A stretch of 12,542 bases of DNA from DASSHA01 sp035693145 (GTDB lineage: Bacteria > Chloroflexota > Limnocylindria > Limnocylindrales > CSP1-4): positions 1-12,542 of the forward strand of contig DASSHA010000100.1 in assembly GCA_035693145.1 (NCBI GenBank). Direction: 5' to 3'. Under the pieces are notes generated by a model that was not told the origin of the DNA, did not search any database, and worked only from the letters and a program-made list of their open reading frames with translations. Position numbers and translations under genes: made by a program. This document shows positions 6,742-12,542 of this stretch, piece after piece. Within the stretch, counting starts at the first letter, position 1. The number at the start of each line of letters is the position of its first letter.

Positions 6742-6946
6742 AGACGATGACCTGGTCGTCGAGCGCGGCCAGCCGATCCTGGATCCGGATGCGAACGAGC
6801 GGGTACTGGGGTCGCAGCTCGCCAACCAGTCGGCGGACGGCCTCGACGAGCGATGCCCGATCACGCTCCGTCACGTCGACGAGACCCGCCTCGACGCGCG
6901 AACGGAAGTCGGCGTCGTCGTGGGGAAACGCGTGGACCTCGACCAT
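6683..6946 (-). CDS. Small uncharacterised protein (87 aa)
   Basis: I do not recognise this protein. It starts MVEVHAFPHDD, has a charged helical middle (about 25-45), then the strand-like segments YPLVRIRIQDRLA and DDQVIVYAYRDG, ending in a polar tail. It has no cysteines, signal peptide or membrane span, and looks like a compact cytosolic alpha/beta domain. The ATG at 6946 is preferred: GGCGAGG about 8 nt upstream could serve as ribosome-binding site, and codons further upstream look noncoding. The 3' end overlaps the MFS transporter by 59 or 11 bp depending on that gene's start, suggesting coupled translation. The alternating hydrophobic pattern and codon use favour a real gene over chance. 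Confidence 0.6.
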   Translation of the reverse strand: MVEVHAFPHDDADFRSRVEAGLVDVTERDRASLVEAVRRLVGELRPQYPLVRIRIQDRLAALDDQVIVYAYRDGTAVGPGRHAASDR

Positions 6947-6987
6947 GGCTGGCGCCTCGCCGACGTGATACGGCTCTGTGGAGGCGC

Positions 6988-7008
6988 GCCCGAGCGAGAG
7001 TCTCGGGC
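6988..7008. terminator. Candidate hairpin downstream of the first GDPD gene
   Basis: A perfect 7-bp inverted repeat, GCCCGAG and CTCGGGC, encloses a 7-nt loop about 40 bp past the stop of the minus-strand GDPD gene and before the 87-aa gene. No T-run follows on either strand, so it could be a weak terminator, an mRNA-stabilising hairpin or chance in GC-rich DNA. Confidence 0.35.
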
Positions 7009-7047
7009 CTCGCGGCGATCCACGCAAGACCCAAGCCGTCCGGGCGG

Positions 7048-7779
7048 TCAGGATGACGCGACCGCCCGCGCCGCGATTGCCTCCGCCAGGCGCTCGGGCC
7101 AGTCCGAGTAGATGGCGTCCACACCGAGCTCGAGCGTTCGGTCGATGACGAGCGGCTCCTGCGCGTCCCAGGCGAATGCGCGCAGGCCGGCGCGATGGAT
7201 CGCATCGACGAGGCCGCTCGTCCAGTCCCGCCAGTGCATGTTCAGGGCGTCGATCCCGTCGTCGGCGAGCGACGCGATGAGGGCGGTCAAGCCGCCCTCG
7301 ACACGGCGCGGTCGGGTGGAGCAGACAAGCCGTACGTCCGCGTCGTGCCGACGAAGCTGCCGCAACAGGCCGACGTCGGGGCTGCACGCCCAGAGCCGTG
7401 ACGCTGCGCCTCGCCGTGCCGCGATCTCGACCGTCGGGAGGGCGACGGGGACGTGTTCGAGATCGAGCGACAGGTCAATCGTGTCCCCCACTGACTCGTA
7501 CAGCTCGCCGAGGCTCGGCACGCCGAACGCGGCGAGGTCCGCCGAGCTCGTGGCGGTGACGTCCACGCGCCGTCCCGACCACGTGTTCCGTCGGTCGTGG
7601 ACGAGCACCGGGACCCCGTCGGCGGCGAGCCAGACATCCGATTCGAGTCCTGTCGCGCCGAGCTGGAGCGCGAGGGCAAACGCCTCGATCGTGTTCTCGG
7701 GCGCATGTGCCGATGCGCCGCGATGCGCGAACGCGATCGGCCTGCGCGACGGCACGTGCGTCGGGCGCGGGCTGGTCAC
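7048..7779 (-). CDS. Glycerophosphodiester phosphodiesterase, cytosolic (UgpQ-like)
   Basis: This 243-aa GDPD-family enzyme hydrolyses glycerophosphodiesters to glycerol-3-phosphate and an alcohol, using a divalent metal. The active-site set is complete: H19-R20-G21, PENT at 27-30, E46 and D48 in GLESDVW, catalytic H61-D62, and E108 in LDLEHV. The C-terminal DAIYSDWPERL matches the usual family ending. No signal peptide is seen and the length fits E. coli UgpQ (about 247 aa), so it is probably cytosolic. The GTG at 7779 is preferred because a TATCCT box lies 7 nt before it, suggesting leaderless translation; a second in-frame GTG at codon 9 is possible. The frame stays open far upstream, but that part is antisense to other genes. 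It diverges from a second GDPD across 51 bp and leads the set with the 87-aa protein and MFS transporter. Confidence 0.9.
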   Translation of the reverse strand: MTSPRPTHVPSRRPIAFAHRGASAHAPENTIEAFALALQLGATGLESDVWLAADGVPVLVHDRRNTWSGRRVDVTATSSADLAAFGVPSLGELYESVGDTIDLSLDLEHVPVALPTVEIAARRGAASRLWACSPDVGLLRQLRRHDADVRLVCSTRPRRVEGGLTALIASLADDGIDALNMHWRDWTSGLVDAIHRAGLRAFAWDAQEPLVIDRTLELGVDAIYSDWPERLAEAIAARAVASS

Positions 7780-7786
7780 GCACGCG

Positions 7787-7792
7787 AGGATA
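7787..7792 (-). promoter_or_regulatory. Candidate -10 box for a leaderless GDPD transcript
   Basis: TATCCT on the minus strand ends 7 nt before the GTG start at 7779, the same spacing as before fhaA. There is no ribosome-binding site in the interval and no recognisable -35 hexamer. It lies inside the 51-bp gap shared with the divergent GDPD gene, so the two promoters must overlap or sit very close. Confidence 0.4.
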
Positions 7793-7821
7793 CGGAAACC
7801 GGACGGGGCGGCGAGCGACGC

Positions 7822-7828
7822 GGAGGAG
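7822..7828 (+). promoter_or_regulatory. Strong Shine-Dalgarno sequence fixing the start of the second GDPD
   Basis: GGAGGAG lies 2-4 nt before the ATG at 7831. It decides the start over the long open stretch upstream in the same frame, which is antisense to the first GDPD gene. Confidence 0.7.
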
Positions 7829-7830
7829 CG

Positions 7831-8583
7831 ATGGACTGGTCGATCGGATCGGGCTTGCGGGTTGGTGGCCACCGCGGAGCCGCCGGATCGGCGCCGGAGA
7901 ACACGATGGCGTCGTTCCGTCGCGCGGCGGACGCCGGCGTTGACTATCTCGAGCTGGACGTCCGGCTCACGCGGGACGGACGAGCCGTCGTCTTCCACGA
8001 CGACACGACCGCGCGGACGACGGGGGAGGCCGGAACGATCGAGGATCGCCCGCTCGAGGAGGTCAGGCGCCTCGACGCCGGCGGGTGGTTCGCGCCCGGG
8101 TTCGCCGGCGAGCTCGTGCCGACGCTCGACGAGGTGCTCGTGTTCCTCGCCGAGCGGCCCGATCTCGGTGCGACGATCGAGGCGAAGGGGAGCGGGACAG
8201 CCGTCCCGATCGCCGCGGCCGCGCTCGCCTCCCCCGCCACGGCGAGGCTCTCGATCTGCTCGTTTGACGGCGACGAGCTGCGGGCCGCAGCAAAGGCGGC
8301 GCCCGCGCTCCCGCGGCTCCTCATCGTCGACAGGGACCGGCCCGGCGACGATCCGCTTGCCGCCGCCATCGGTGCTGCAGCGACCGGGGTGAACGTGCCG
8401 CTCGATTGGTGCCACGCCGCGCTCGTCGAGCGACTCCACGGGGCCGGCCTGCTCGTCGCCGGCGGGACGATCGACGAGGACGACGGCATCGCCCGCGCGG
8501 TCGCGCTCGGAATCGACACCTGCGACTCCAACCGACCGGAGATCACCGTCCCCGCCCGCGATCGCCACCGCGGGCCGCGCTGA
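7831..8583 (+). CDS. Second glycerophosphodiester phosphodiesterase, cytosolic (UgpQ-like)
   Basis: This 250-aa GDPD-family enzyme is a diverged paralogue of its head-to-head neighbour. Active-site motifs are H14-R15-G16, PENT at 22-25, E41 and D43 in LELDVR, H56-D57 in VFHDD, and E117/K119 in IEAKG. The VPTLDEVLVFL segment at 96-106 is typical of the family. Near the C-terminus the usual aspartate before the final Pro is replaced (CDSNRPEI). No signal peptide is seen, so the product is expected in the cytosol, releasing glycerol-3-phosphate from glycerophosphodiesters. IEAKG and the closing layout resemble UgpQ more than the neighbour does. The gene ends at a strong hairpin and converges on the binding-protein gene of the ABC importer; GDPD genes are often found with such importers in ugp loci. 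Confidence 0.92.
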   Translation: MDWSIGSGLRVGGHRGAAGSAPENTMASFRRAADAGVDYLELDVRLTRDGRAVVFHDDTTARTTGEAGTIEDRPLEEVRRLDAGGWFAPGFAGELVPTLDEVLVFLAERPDLGATIEAKGSGTAVPIAAAALASPATARLSICSFDGDELRAAAKAAPALPRLLIVDRDRPGDDPLAAAIGAAATGVNVPLDWCHAALVERLHGAGLLVAGGTIDEDDGIARAVALGIDTCDSNRPEITVPARDRHRGPR

Positions 8584-8592
8584 GCGCGACGA

Positions 8593-8619
8593 GGCCCCCG
8601 GCGTCGATCGCCGGGGGCC
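8593..8619. terminator. Perfect 11-bp hairpin between convergent genes, probable bidirectional terminator
   Basis: GGCCCCCGGCG (8593-8603) and CGCCGGGGGCC (8609-8619) pair perfectly around a 5-nt TCGAT loop. The hairpin lies 9 bp past the GDPD stop on the plus strand and 23 bp past the binding-protein stop on the minus strand, so it can end both transcripts. No T-run follows, as is common for terminators in high-GC bacteria. Confidence 0.7.
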
Positions 8620-8642
8620 CCGAAGAGCGGCAGCCGCAGCCG

Positions 8643-10001
8643 TTACGGCCCGTTCTGGTCGATCTCGGCCTGGATCTGCGTGGCCACGCCGTCGAGCGCC
8701 TTCTTCGGGTCGGCACCCGCGGTCAGCACGCTGTCGAGCGCGGAATCCATCGCATCGTGGAACTCGGCCCACTGGGAGATCATCGGGTTGACCCACGTCT
8801 TCGCATGGTTGGCGATCTGGAGGAACGTCCCGAAGTGGGCGACTCCCGTCAGCTGCGGGTCGCTGACGAGGGACTTCAGCTGCGGCACGCTCGCGTTCTG
8901 GACGGCCATGATCCGCGACGGATCGTCCGTCATGAGATACATCCCGAACTTCGCCGCGGACGCCGCGTCCTTCGAGCCTTGCGGGATGAAGAACGCGTTC
9001 CCGTTGACGAAGCCCGCGCCGTAGGACGCCGCGTCGATCGCCGGGAACGGCGCCGTCTCGTAATGGAGGTTCGGCGCGAAGTTCGGCGCATACGCCGCAC
9101 CCGGCACCCACTCTCCGAACAGGCCCATGGCGACCTTGCCGGTGTAGAACAGGTCCTCGTCCTCCGAGCCCTTGCTCGCCACGAGGTTCGTCAGCTCACC
9201 CTTCTTGTTGTACTCGTCGTACCAGCTCTTGTACCACTTGAACCAGTTGACGCAGGCGTCGCTGTTGACTGTCACCTTCTTTGTCGATTCGTCGTAGTAC
9301 TGGCAGCCGAAGAGCTGCGACAGCTCGGTCAGGTTCTTCCCCGGATAATCCGGGATGAAGCCCGCCCGGGCGAGCGATCCGTCTGCGTTGCGCTTGGTCA
9401 GCTTCTGCGCGTCGGTCCAGAGCTCGTCGAGGGTGGTGGGCGGCTTCGTGGGGTCGAGGCCGACCTCCTTGAAGGCATCGGTGTTCCAGTAGAAGCCCCA
9501 GGTGTCCTGCAGGAACGGTAGGCCGTACAGCTTGCCCTGATAGGTCATCCAGGCAAGCGACGCCGGCAGGATGTCGTCGGTCTTCGCACCGATCTGCGTG
9601 AGCAGGTCGTCCATCGGCTGGATGACGCCGTCGTGCGCGAATCCGGGCACGGCCTCGTTGTTGCACATGATGACCATGTCCGGCGGCGCGCCGCCTGCGA
9701 CCGCGCCGGCGATCTCCTCGGCCTTGATCGAGCCGCTGATGCCGCGCACCTGGATGGCGGGGTTGGCGGCGTTCCACTTGTCGATGATCGACTGCATTGC
9801 CTTGACCTCGCCGTCACCCGACCAGCAGTAGCGCAGGACGAGATTGACGGGAGCGGCCGCCGACGGGGCGGTCGACGCGGGGGCGGACGCGCCCTGGCTG
9901 GGTGCCGTGCTCGGGGCGGCTGACGGCGCGGCGGCCTGGCACGCCGCGACGACGAGCACCACGCCCGCCAGCAGCGCGAGCGGTGAACGGGAATGTTGCA
10001 T
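8643..10001 (-). CDS. ABC importer substrate-binding lipoprotein (family 1, CUT1-type)
   Basis: This 452-aa protein is an extracytoplasmic binding protein of the sugar/glycerol-3-phosphate type. A signal peptide ends in the lipobox VAAC with C21 as lipidation site, then an Ala/Ser/Pro-rich linker at 22-51 tethers the mature domain. Family features are the opening strand LVLRYCWSGDGE, IIDKWNAANPAIQV, GGAPPDMVIM, the YQGKLYGLPFLQDTWGFYWNTDAFKEVG segment in overlapping parts, and a C-terminal helix-rich lobe with GKVAMGLFGEW and FVNGNAFFIPQGSKD. Many aromatic residues fit a sugar-like ligand, but the ligand cannot be named; I found no clear reason to call it UgpB. It is the last gene after the two permeases, with a strong ribosome-binding site of its own, as expected for a component needed in excess. 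Confidence 0.92.
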   Translation of the reverse strand: MQHSRSPLALLAGVVLVVAACQAAAPSAAPSTAPSQGASAPASTAPSAAAPVNLVLRYCWSGDGEVKAMQSIIDKWNAANPAIQVRGISGSIKAEEIAGAVAGGAPPDMVIMCNNEAVPGFAHDGVIQPMDDLLTQIGAKTDDILPASLAWMTYQGKLYGLPFLQDTWGFYWNTDAFKEVGLDPTKPPTTLDELWTDAQKLTKRNADGSLARAGFIPDYPGKNLTELSQLFGCQYYDESTKKVTVNSDACVNWFKWYKSWYDEYNKKGELTNLVASKGSEDEDLFYTGKVAMGLFGEWVPGAAYAPNFAPNLHYETAPFPAIDAASYGAGFVNGNAFFIPQGSKDAASAAKFGMYLMTDDPSRIMAVQNASVPQLKSLVSDPQLTGVAHFGTFLQIANHAKTWVNPMISQWAEFHDAMDSALDSVLTAGADPKKALDGVATQIQAEIDQNGP

Positions 10002-10011
10002 CGTGTCTGTG

Positions 10012-10019
10012 ACCTCCTC
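10012..10019 (-). promoter_or_regulatory. Strong Shine-Dalgarno for the binding-protein gene
   Basis: GAGGAGGT on the minus strand lies 10 nt before the ATG at 10001. It is the strongest ribosome-binding site in the importer operon, whereas the permeases have none or are translationally coupled. Confidence 0.65.
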
Positions 10020-10043
10020 GATTGAGCGGACTCGGGTGACGCC

Positions 10044-10072
10044 GCCGAGACGGCAGGTTCGGCCGAGCGGCC
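10044..10072. other. Intergenic inverted repeats between permease and binding-protein genes
   Basis: The 76-bp gap holds two small inverted repeats: GCCG-aga-CGGC at 10044-10054 and GGCC-gagc-GGCC at 10061-10072. Such structures between permease and binding-protein genes often protect the binding-protein mRNA or reduce read-through. These stems are short and could be chance in GC-rich DNA. Confidence 0.25.
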
Positions 10073-10077
10073 TCCTT

Positions 10078-10938
10078 TCAGCCCTTGATCCCGGTCAACG
10101 TGATCCCCTCGATGAACTTCCGTTGGGCGAAGAAGTAGATGACGACCAGCGGCGCGGCGATGACGACCGACGCCGCCATCGACAGCGGCCAGTCGGTCTT
10201 GTGTGCCGACTGGAATGTCTGGACCGCAACCGACAACGGGTAGAGCTGCGGGTCACGCAGATAGATGATCGGGCCGAAGAAATCGCCCCACTTGTCGATG
10301 AACGTGAACAGCCCGACGGTGATGAGCGCAGGCACGGACAGCGGGACGATGATGCGGATAAGGATCCGGAGCTCGCTTGCGCCATCGATCCTGGCCGCAT
10401 CCGAGAGGTCGTCCGGGATGCTTCGGAAGAACTGCCGCAGCAGGAAGATGAAGAACGGGTTGCCCAGGAACGTCGGGACGATGAGCGGCAGGTACGTACC
10501 GACCCAGCCGAGCTTGGCGTAGATGACATAGAGCGGGATGAACGTGACCTGCGAGGGCAGCATCATCGTGGCGAGCAGGACGATGAACGTGACGTCTCGT
10601 CCCGGCCAGCGGATCCGGGCGAAGCCGTACGCGACGAGCGACGATGAGATGACGGTTCCGATGACCGACGGGATCGCGTAGATGAGGCTGTTGCCCAGGG
10701 CCTGCGTCAGACCGAGCTTCTCGAGCGCTGTCGGGTAGTTCTCCCAGACGAAGGGGTTCGGGATGAGCGACGGCGGGGTCTCGATCGACTGCGGGCCGGT
10801 CTTCAGCGACGTCGCGATCATCCACAGGAGCGGCAGCAGATACGTTGCCGACAGCCCGACCAGCAGGGCGTAGGCGACGACGCGCCAGCCGATCGAACCC
10901 TCGCGCCGCGGCCGTCGCGCCCAGCCGAGAGCCGTCAT
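10078..10938 (-). CDS. ABC importer permease, MalG/UgpE-like (CUT1 family)
   Basis: This 286-aa inner-membrane protein has about six hydrophobic segments: near residues 19-41, 84-105, 115-139, 147-167, 203-218 and 252-271. The cytoplasmic EAA loop that docks on the ATPase is clear: DDLSDAARIDGASELRILIR at 176-195 followed by IIVPLSVP, with the conserved Gly (G186) and Pro (P199). The ending KFIEGITLTGIKG is characteristic of the MalG-like partner. The ATG at 10938 overlaps the stop of the preceding permease by 4 bp, so both subunits are probably made in equal amounts. No ATP-binding subunit is encoded in the window, so the ATPase must come from elsewhere. Confidence 0.95.
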   Translation of the reverse strand: MTALGWARRPRREGSIGWRVVAYALLVGLSATYLLPLLWMIATSLKTGPQSIETPPSLIPNPFVWENYPTALEKLGLTQALGNSLIYAIPSVIGTVISSSLVAYGFARIRWPGRDVTFIVLLATMMLPSQVTFIPLYVIYAKLGWVGTYLPLIVPTFLGNPFFIFLLRQFFRSIPDDLSDAARIDGASELRILIRIIVPLSVPALITVGLFTFIDKWGDFFGPIIYLRDPQLYPLSVAVQTFQSAHKTDWPLSMAASVVIAAPLVVIYFFAQRKFIEGITLTGIKG

Positions 10939-11909
10939 CGCTCGCCCGCGTAGTAGACGCGTCGACGCGAGGCCCAGAGCATGAGCACGGTGAAGCCGAG
11001 GATGATCAGCAGCAGGATCCAGGCGAGCGCCGAGGCGTACCCGAGGCGGAAGTAGCGGAAGGCGTTGTTGTACAGGTTGAGCCCATAGAACAGGAGCGAG
11101 TTCTGGATGCCGCCGATCGCGCCGCTGCCCCGCGACGTCGTGCCCTCGCTGATGACGTACGCCTGGGTGAAGTACTGGAAGATCCCGATCGCACCCGTGA
11201 TGAGGTTGAACAGGATCGCCGGACTGATGAGGGGGATCGTGACGTTGCGAACCTTCGCCCAGCGGCCAGCGCCGTCGACCTCCGCCGCCTCGTAGAGATC
11301 ACGCGGCACGCCCTGGAGCGAACCGAGGTAGATGATCACCACGTCGCCCACGCCCCAGACCGTCATGAGGATGATCCCGGGCTTCGTCCAGTCGGGATCG
11401 AAGAACCACTTCGGGCCCTCGATGCCGATCGCCGCGAGCGCCTGGTTGACGAGACCGTACTGGGGGTTGAGGAGCCAGATCCAGAGAACGGCGCTGGCGA
11501 CCGTCGGGACGACGACGGGCAGGTAGAAGATCGTTCGGAAGACGCTGATCCCGACGATGTTCTTGACGTTCAGGAGCAGCGCGATCGCAAGCGCGCTGAG
11601 GACCGACAGCGGAAGGCCGATCGCGGCGAGGTAGAGGGTGTTCGTCAGCGACTTCCAGAACAGCGGATCGGCGGCCATCCGGGCGAAGTTGTCGAGGCCG
11701 ACCCAGCGCGGCGCCTCGAGGATTCGGAAGTCGGTGAAGCTGTAGTAGAGCGACGCAGCAGCCGGGTAGAGATAGAAGGCGAGGAAGCCGACGAGCCACG
11801 GGGACGTGAACAGGAGCCCGGCGACGAGGTTGCGTCGCGTCTGCGGACTGAGCCGCCTTCGGGCGACCGGCGGCGTCCTTGCGTCGACGACCGCGACCTC
11901 GGCCGTCAT
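10935..11909 (-). CDS. ABC importer permease, MalF/UgpA-like (CUT1 family)
   Basis: This 324-aa inner-membrane protein starts with a basic cytoplasmic stretch and a first membrane span at about residues 30-50 (LLFTSPWLVGFLAFYLYP), as usual for MalF/UgpA-type subunits. The periplasmic YYSFTDF...FVGLDNF-type region is followed by further spans at about 88-114, 124-147, 176-197, 230-252 and 289-312. The EAA loop is well conserved: VPRDLYEAAEVDGAGRWAKV at 201-220, then NVTIPLISPAI. It is the first gene of the importer operon. The ATG at 11909 is forced, because an in-frame stop lies 27 nt upstream; no Shine-Dalgarno is visible. A promoter with a palindromic spacer lies about 90 bp upstream. Confidence 0.95.
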   Translation of the reverse strand: MTAEVAVVDARTPPVARRRLSPQTRRNLVAGLLFTSPWLVGFLAFYLYPAAASLYYSFTDFRILEAPRWVGLDNFARMAADPLFWKSLTNTLYLAAIGLPLSVLSALAIALLLNVKNIVGISVFRTIFYLPVVVPTVASAVLWIWLLNPQYGLVNQALAAIGIEGPKWFFDPDWTKPGIILMTVWGVGDVVIIYLGSLQGVPRDLYEAAEVDGAGRWAKVRNVTIPLISPAILFNLITGAIGIFQYFTQAYVISEGTTSRGSGAIGGIQNSLLFYGLNLYNNAFRYFRLGYASALAWILLLIILGFTVLMLWASRRRVYYAGER

Positions 11910-11998
11910 CGAGCCGGGCCGGGCACGGCGTCGTCAGATCGTCCACCGGACGTGACGAAACGGTCCTTCCTGTTCGAGGAGAACGCCATCGCCGCCGA

Positions 11999-12026
11999 AC
12001 GCTACCACCCGATGGTGGACTGTCAA
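11999..12026 (-). promoter_or_regulatory. Promoter of the ABC importer operon (-35 TTGACA, -10 TAGCGT)
   Basis: On the minus strand a perfect TTGACA (12026-12021) is separated by 16 bp from TAGCGT (12004-11999), which keeps the TAnnnT core of a -10 box. Transcription would start near 11992, giving an 80-nt leader before the permease ATG. This is the best sigma-70-type promoter in the window. Confidence 0.6.
12005..12018. promoter_or_regulatory. Candidate operator palindrome in the promoter spacer
   Basis: CCACC-cgat-GGTGG is a perfect 5-bp inverted repeat that sits wholly between the -35 and -10 boxes of the importer promoter. A repressor bound there would block RNA polymerase. A related half-site, GTCCACC, recurs at 11941-11947 as the inverse of GGTGGAC at 12014-12020. 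The regulator is not encoded in the window. Confidence 0.45.
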
Positions 12027-12061
12027 CGGTCGACTCTTTTCGTCCCGAATCGCTGGATCGG

Positions 12062-12542
12062 GTGACGACTCACCACGGCGACCCGGGCCACGACGGCGAC
12101 CTCGGCGTCGAGCTGACGGTCGCGCGTGAGGCAGCGGACGAGGCCGCCGCGATCGTCCGCGCGAGCTACCTCCGACCGACGCGTCGCCGCCGCAAGGGCG
12201 CCCACGACGTCGTGACCGCGATCGACGTCCGCGCCGAGCGCGCGATCATGCACCGGCTCCGTTCCGCGTTCCCATGCGACGCGAGGATCGGCGAGGAGAG
12301 CGGCGCATCGGGCGGCCGAACGGACGGCGCTCACGGTCGCTCATGGCTCGTTGATCCGCTCGACGGCACGGTCAACTTCGCGGCGGGCGTGCCGTTCTTC
12401 TCGGTCAGCATCGCGCTCGTCGAGCGCGGCCGCGCGCTCATCGGAATCGTCGTCGACCCGCTCACGGAGGAGCGCTTCGTGGGCGTCACGGGTTCGGGCG
12501 CCTGGCACGAGCCCTCGCTCGCGGCGCTCGCCGCGCGTCGGC
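12062..12542 (+). CDS. Inositol monophosphatase family protein, N-terminal part (runs off the right edge)
   Basis: These 160 residues belong to the Mg2+-dependent, Li+-sensitive phosphatase family that includes IMPase/SuhB and FBPase-like enzymes. The metal-binding motifs are present: the IGEESG loop at 76-81 and WLVDPLDGTVNF at 95-106 with D98 and D101. These are followed by FFSVSIALVERGRALIGIVVDP and a GSGAW segment near 145-149. The N-terminal KGAHDVVTAIDVRAER stretch matches the family's DxVTxxD region. The C-terminal motif with the last metal-binding aspartate lies outside the window. The only reasonable start is the GTG at 12062, since no ATG or GTG precedes it in frame nearby; a ribosome-binding site is not evident. 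It diverges from the ABC importer, sharing its control region. Substrate (inositol phosphate, histidinol phosphate, other sugar phosphate) is undetermined. Confidence 0.9.
   Translation, partial: MTTHHGDPGHDGDLGVELTVAREAADEAAAIVRASYLRPTRRRRKGAHDVVTAIDVRAERAIMHRLRSAFPCDARIGEESGASGGRTDGAHGRSWLVDPLDGTVNFAAGVPFFSVSIALVERGRALIGIVVDPLTEERFVGVTGSGAWHEPSLAALAARR

Noticed and set aside
7780..7830. -10 box for the plus-strand GDPD (TACGGA near 7791)
   Set aside because: The match to the consensus is poor and it overlaps the better minus-strand TATCCT, so no plus-strand promoter was called.
7780..9111. Long open stretch on the minus strand continuing upstream of the first GDPD gene, over 400 codons
   Set aside because: It is antisense to the second GDPD and overlaps the binding-protein gene; it is Arg/Gly-rich with no domain, as usual for open shadow frames in GC-rich DNA. 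GDPD homology begins only near 7779.
8406..9521. 371-codon open frame on the plus strand
   Set aside because: It overlaps the second GDPD out of frame, then runs antisense to the binding-protein gene; it has no start signal or recognisable domain.
8643..10001. Naming the binding protein UgpB because GDPD genes are adjacent
   Set aside because: The sequence shows the general family-1 fold but no diagnostic UgpB features that I can recognise; neighbourhood alone is too weak.
10845..12065. 406-codon open frame on the plus strand
   Set aside because: It is antisense to both ABC permeases, very rich in Asp/Glu/Arg, and is a mirror of membrane-protein codons rather than a gene.

Overview
The window is GC-rich (roughly two thirds G+C), tightly packed bacterial DNA with no RNA genes, insertion sequences, phage genes or CRISPR. 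The left end carries a cell-wall/division cluster of the kind known from Actinomycetota and some Chloroflexota: an FhaA-like protein (DUF3662 plus FHA), an FhaB-like membrane-anchored FHA protein, a RodA/FtsW (SEDS) glycan polymerase and the start of a class B penicillin-binding protein. Gene content, the zinc-ribbon neighbour and leaderless-looking promoters would suit an uncultivated Chloroflexota (Limnocylindria-like) or a deep actinobacterial lineage. That placement is inference; no phylogenetic marker gene is present.

Layout. 1-3018 (minus): fhaA > fhaB > rodA > pbpA, read right to left. Cistrons abut (1-nt gap) or overlap by 4 bp, so they form one translationally coupled operon. The phosphatase gene pstP, which sits between fhaB and rodA in mycobacteria, is absent. 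3019-3217: divergent control region. 3218-4783 (plus): an unrecognised 521-aa protein with zinc-ribbon-like cysteine clusters at both ends and a long Ala/Pro/Glu-rich middle. 4785-5381 (minus): low-affinity iron permease family protein with a GKGSN-repeat tail. 5452-7779 (minus): cytosolic glycerophosphodiester phosphodiesterase (GDPD), an unknown 87-aa protein and an MFS transporter. 7831-8583 (plus): a second GDPD, head-to-head with the first across 51 bp and ending at a perfect hairpin. 8643-11909 (minus): a CUT1-type ABC importer with two permeases and a lipoprotein binding protein, but no ATPase. 11910-12061: divergent control region with a clear -35/-10 promoter whose spacer contains a palindrome. 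12062-12542 (plus): start of an inositol-monophosphatase-family enzyme.

How the genes may work together. The left operon fits peptidoglycan elongation or septation controlled by Ser/Thr kinase phosphorylation: FHA domains read phosphothreonine, and the SEDS/PBP pair makes the wall. FhaA also carries a DDTMVFR motif just before its FHA domain, resembling the ETTSVFR phospho-switch of GarA/OdhI. The right half combines two GDPDs, a CUT1 importer and an IMPase-family phosphatase, and could serve uptake and breakdown of glycerophosphodiesters (for example glycerophosphoinositol) or sugars. The substrate cannot be settled from sequence alone. No stretch longer than 300 bases lacks a gene; the longest gaps are 3019-3217 and 11910-12061.
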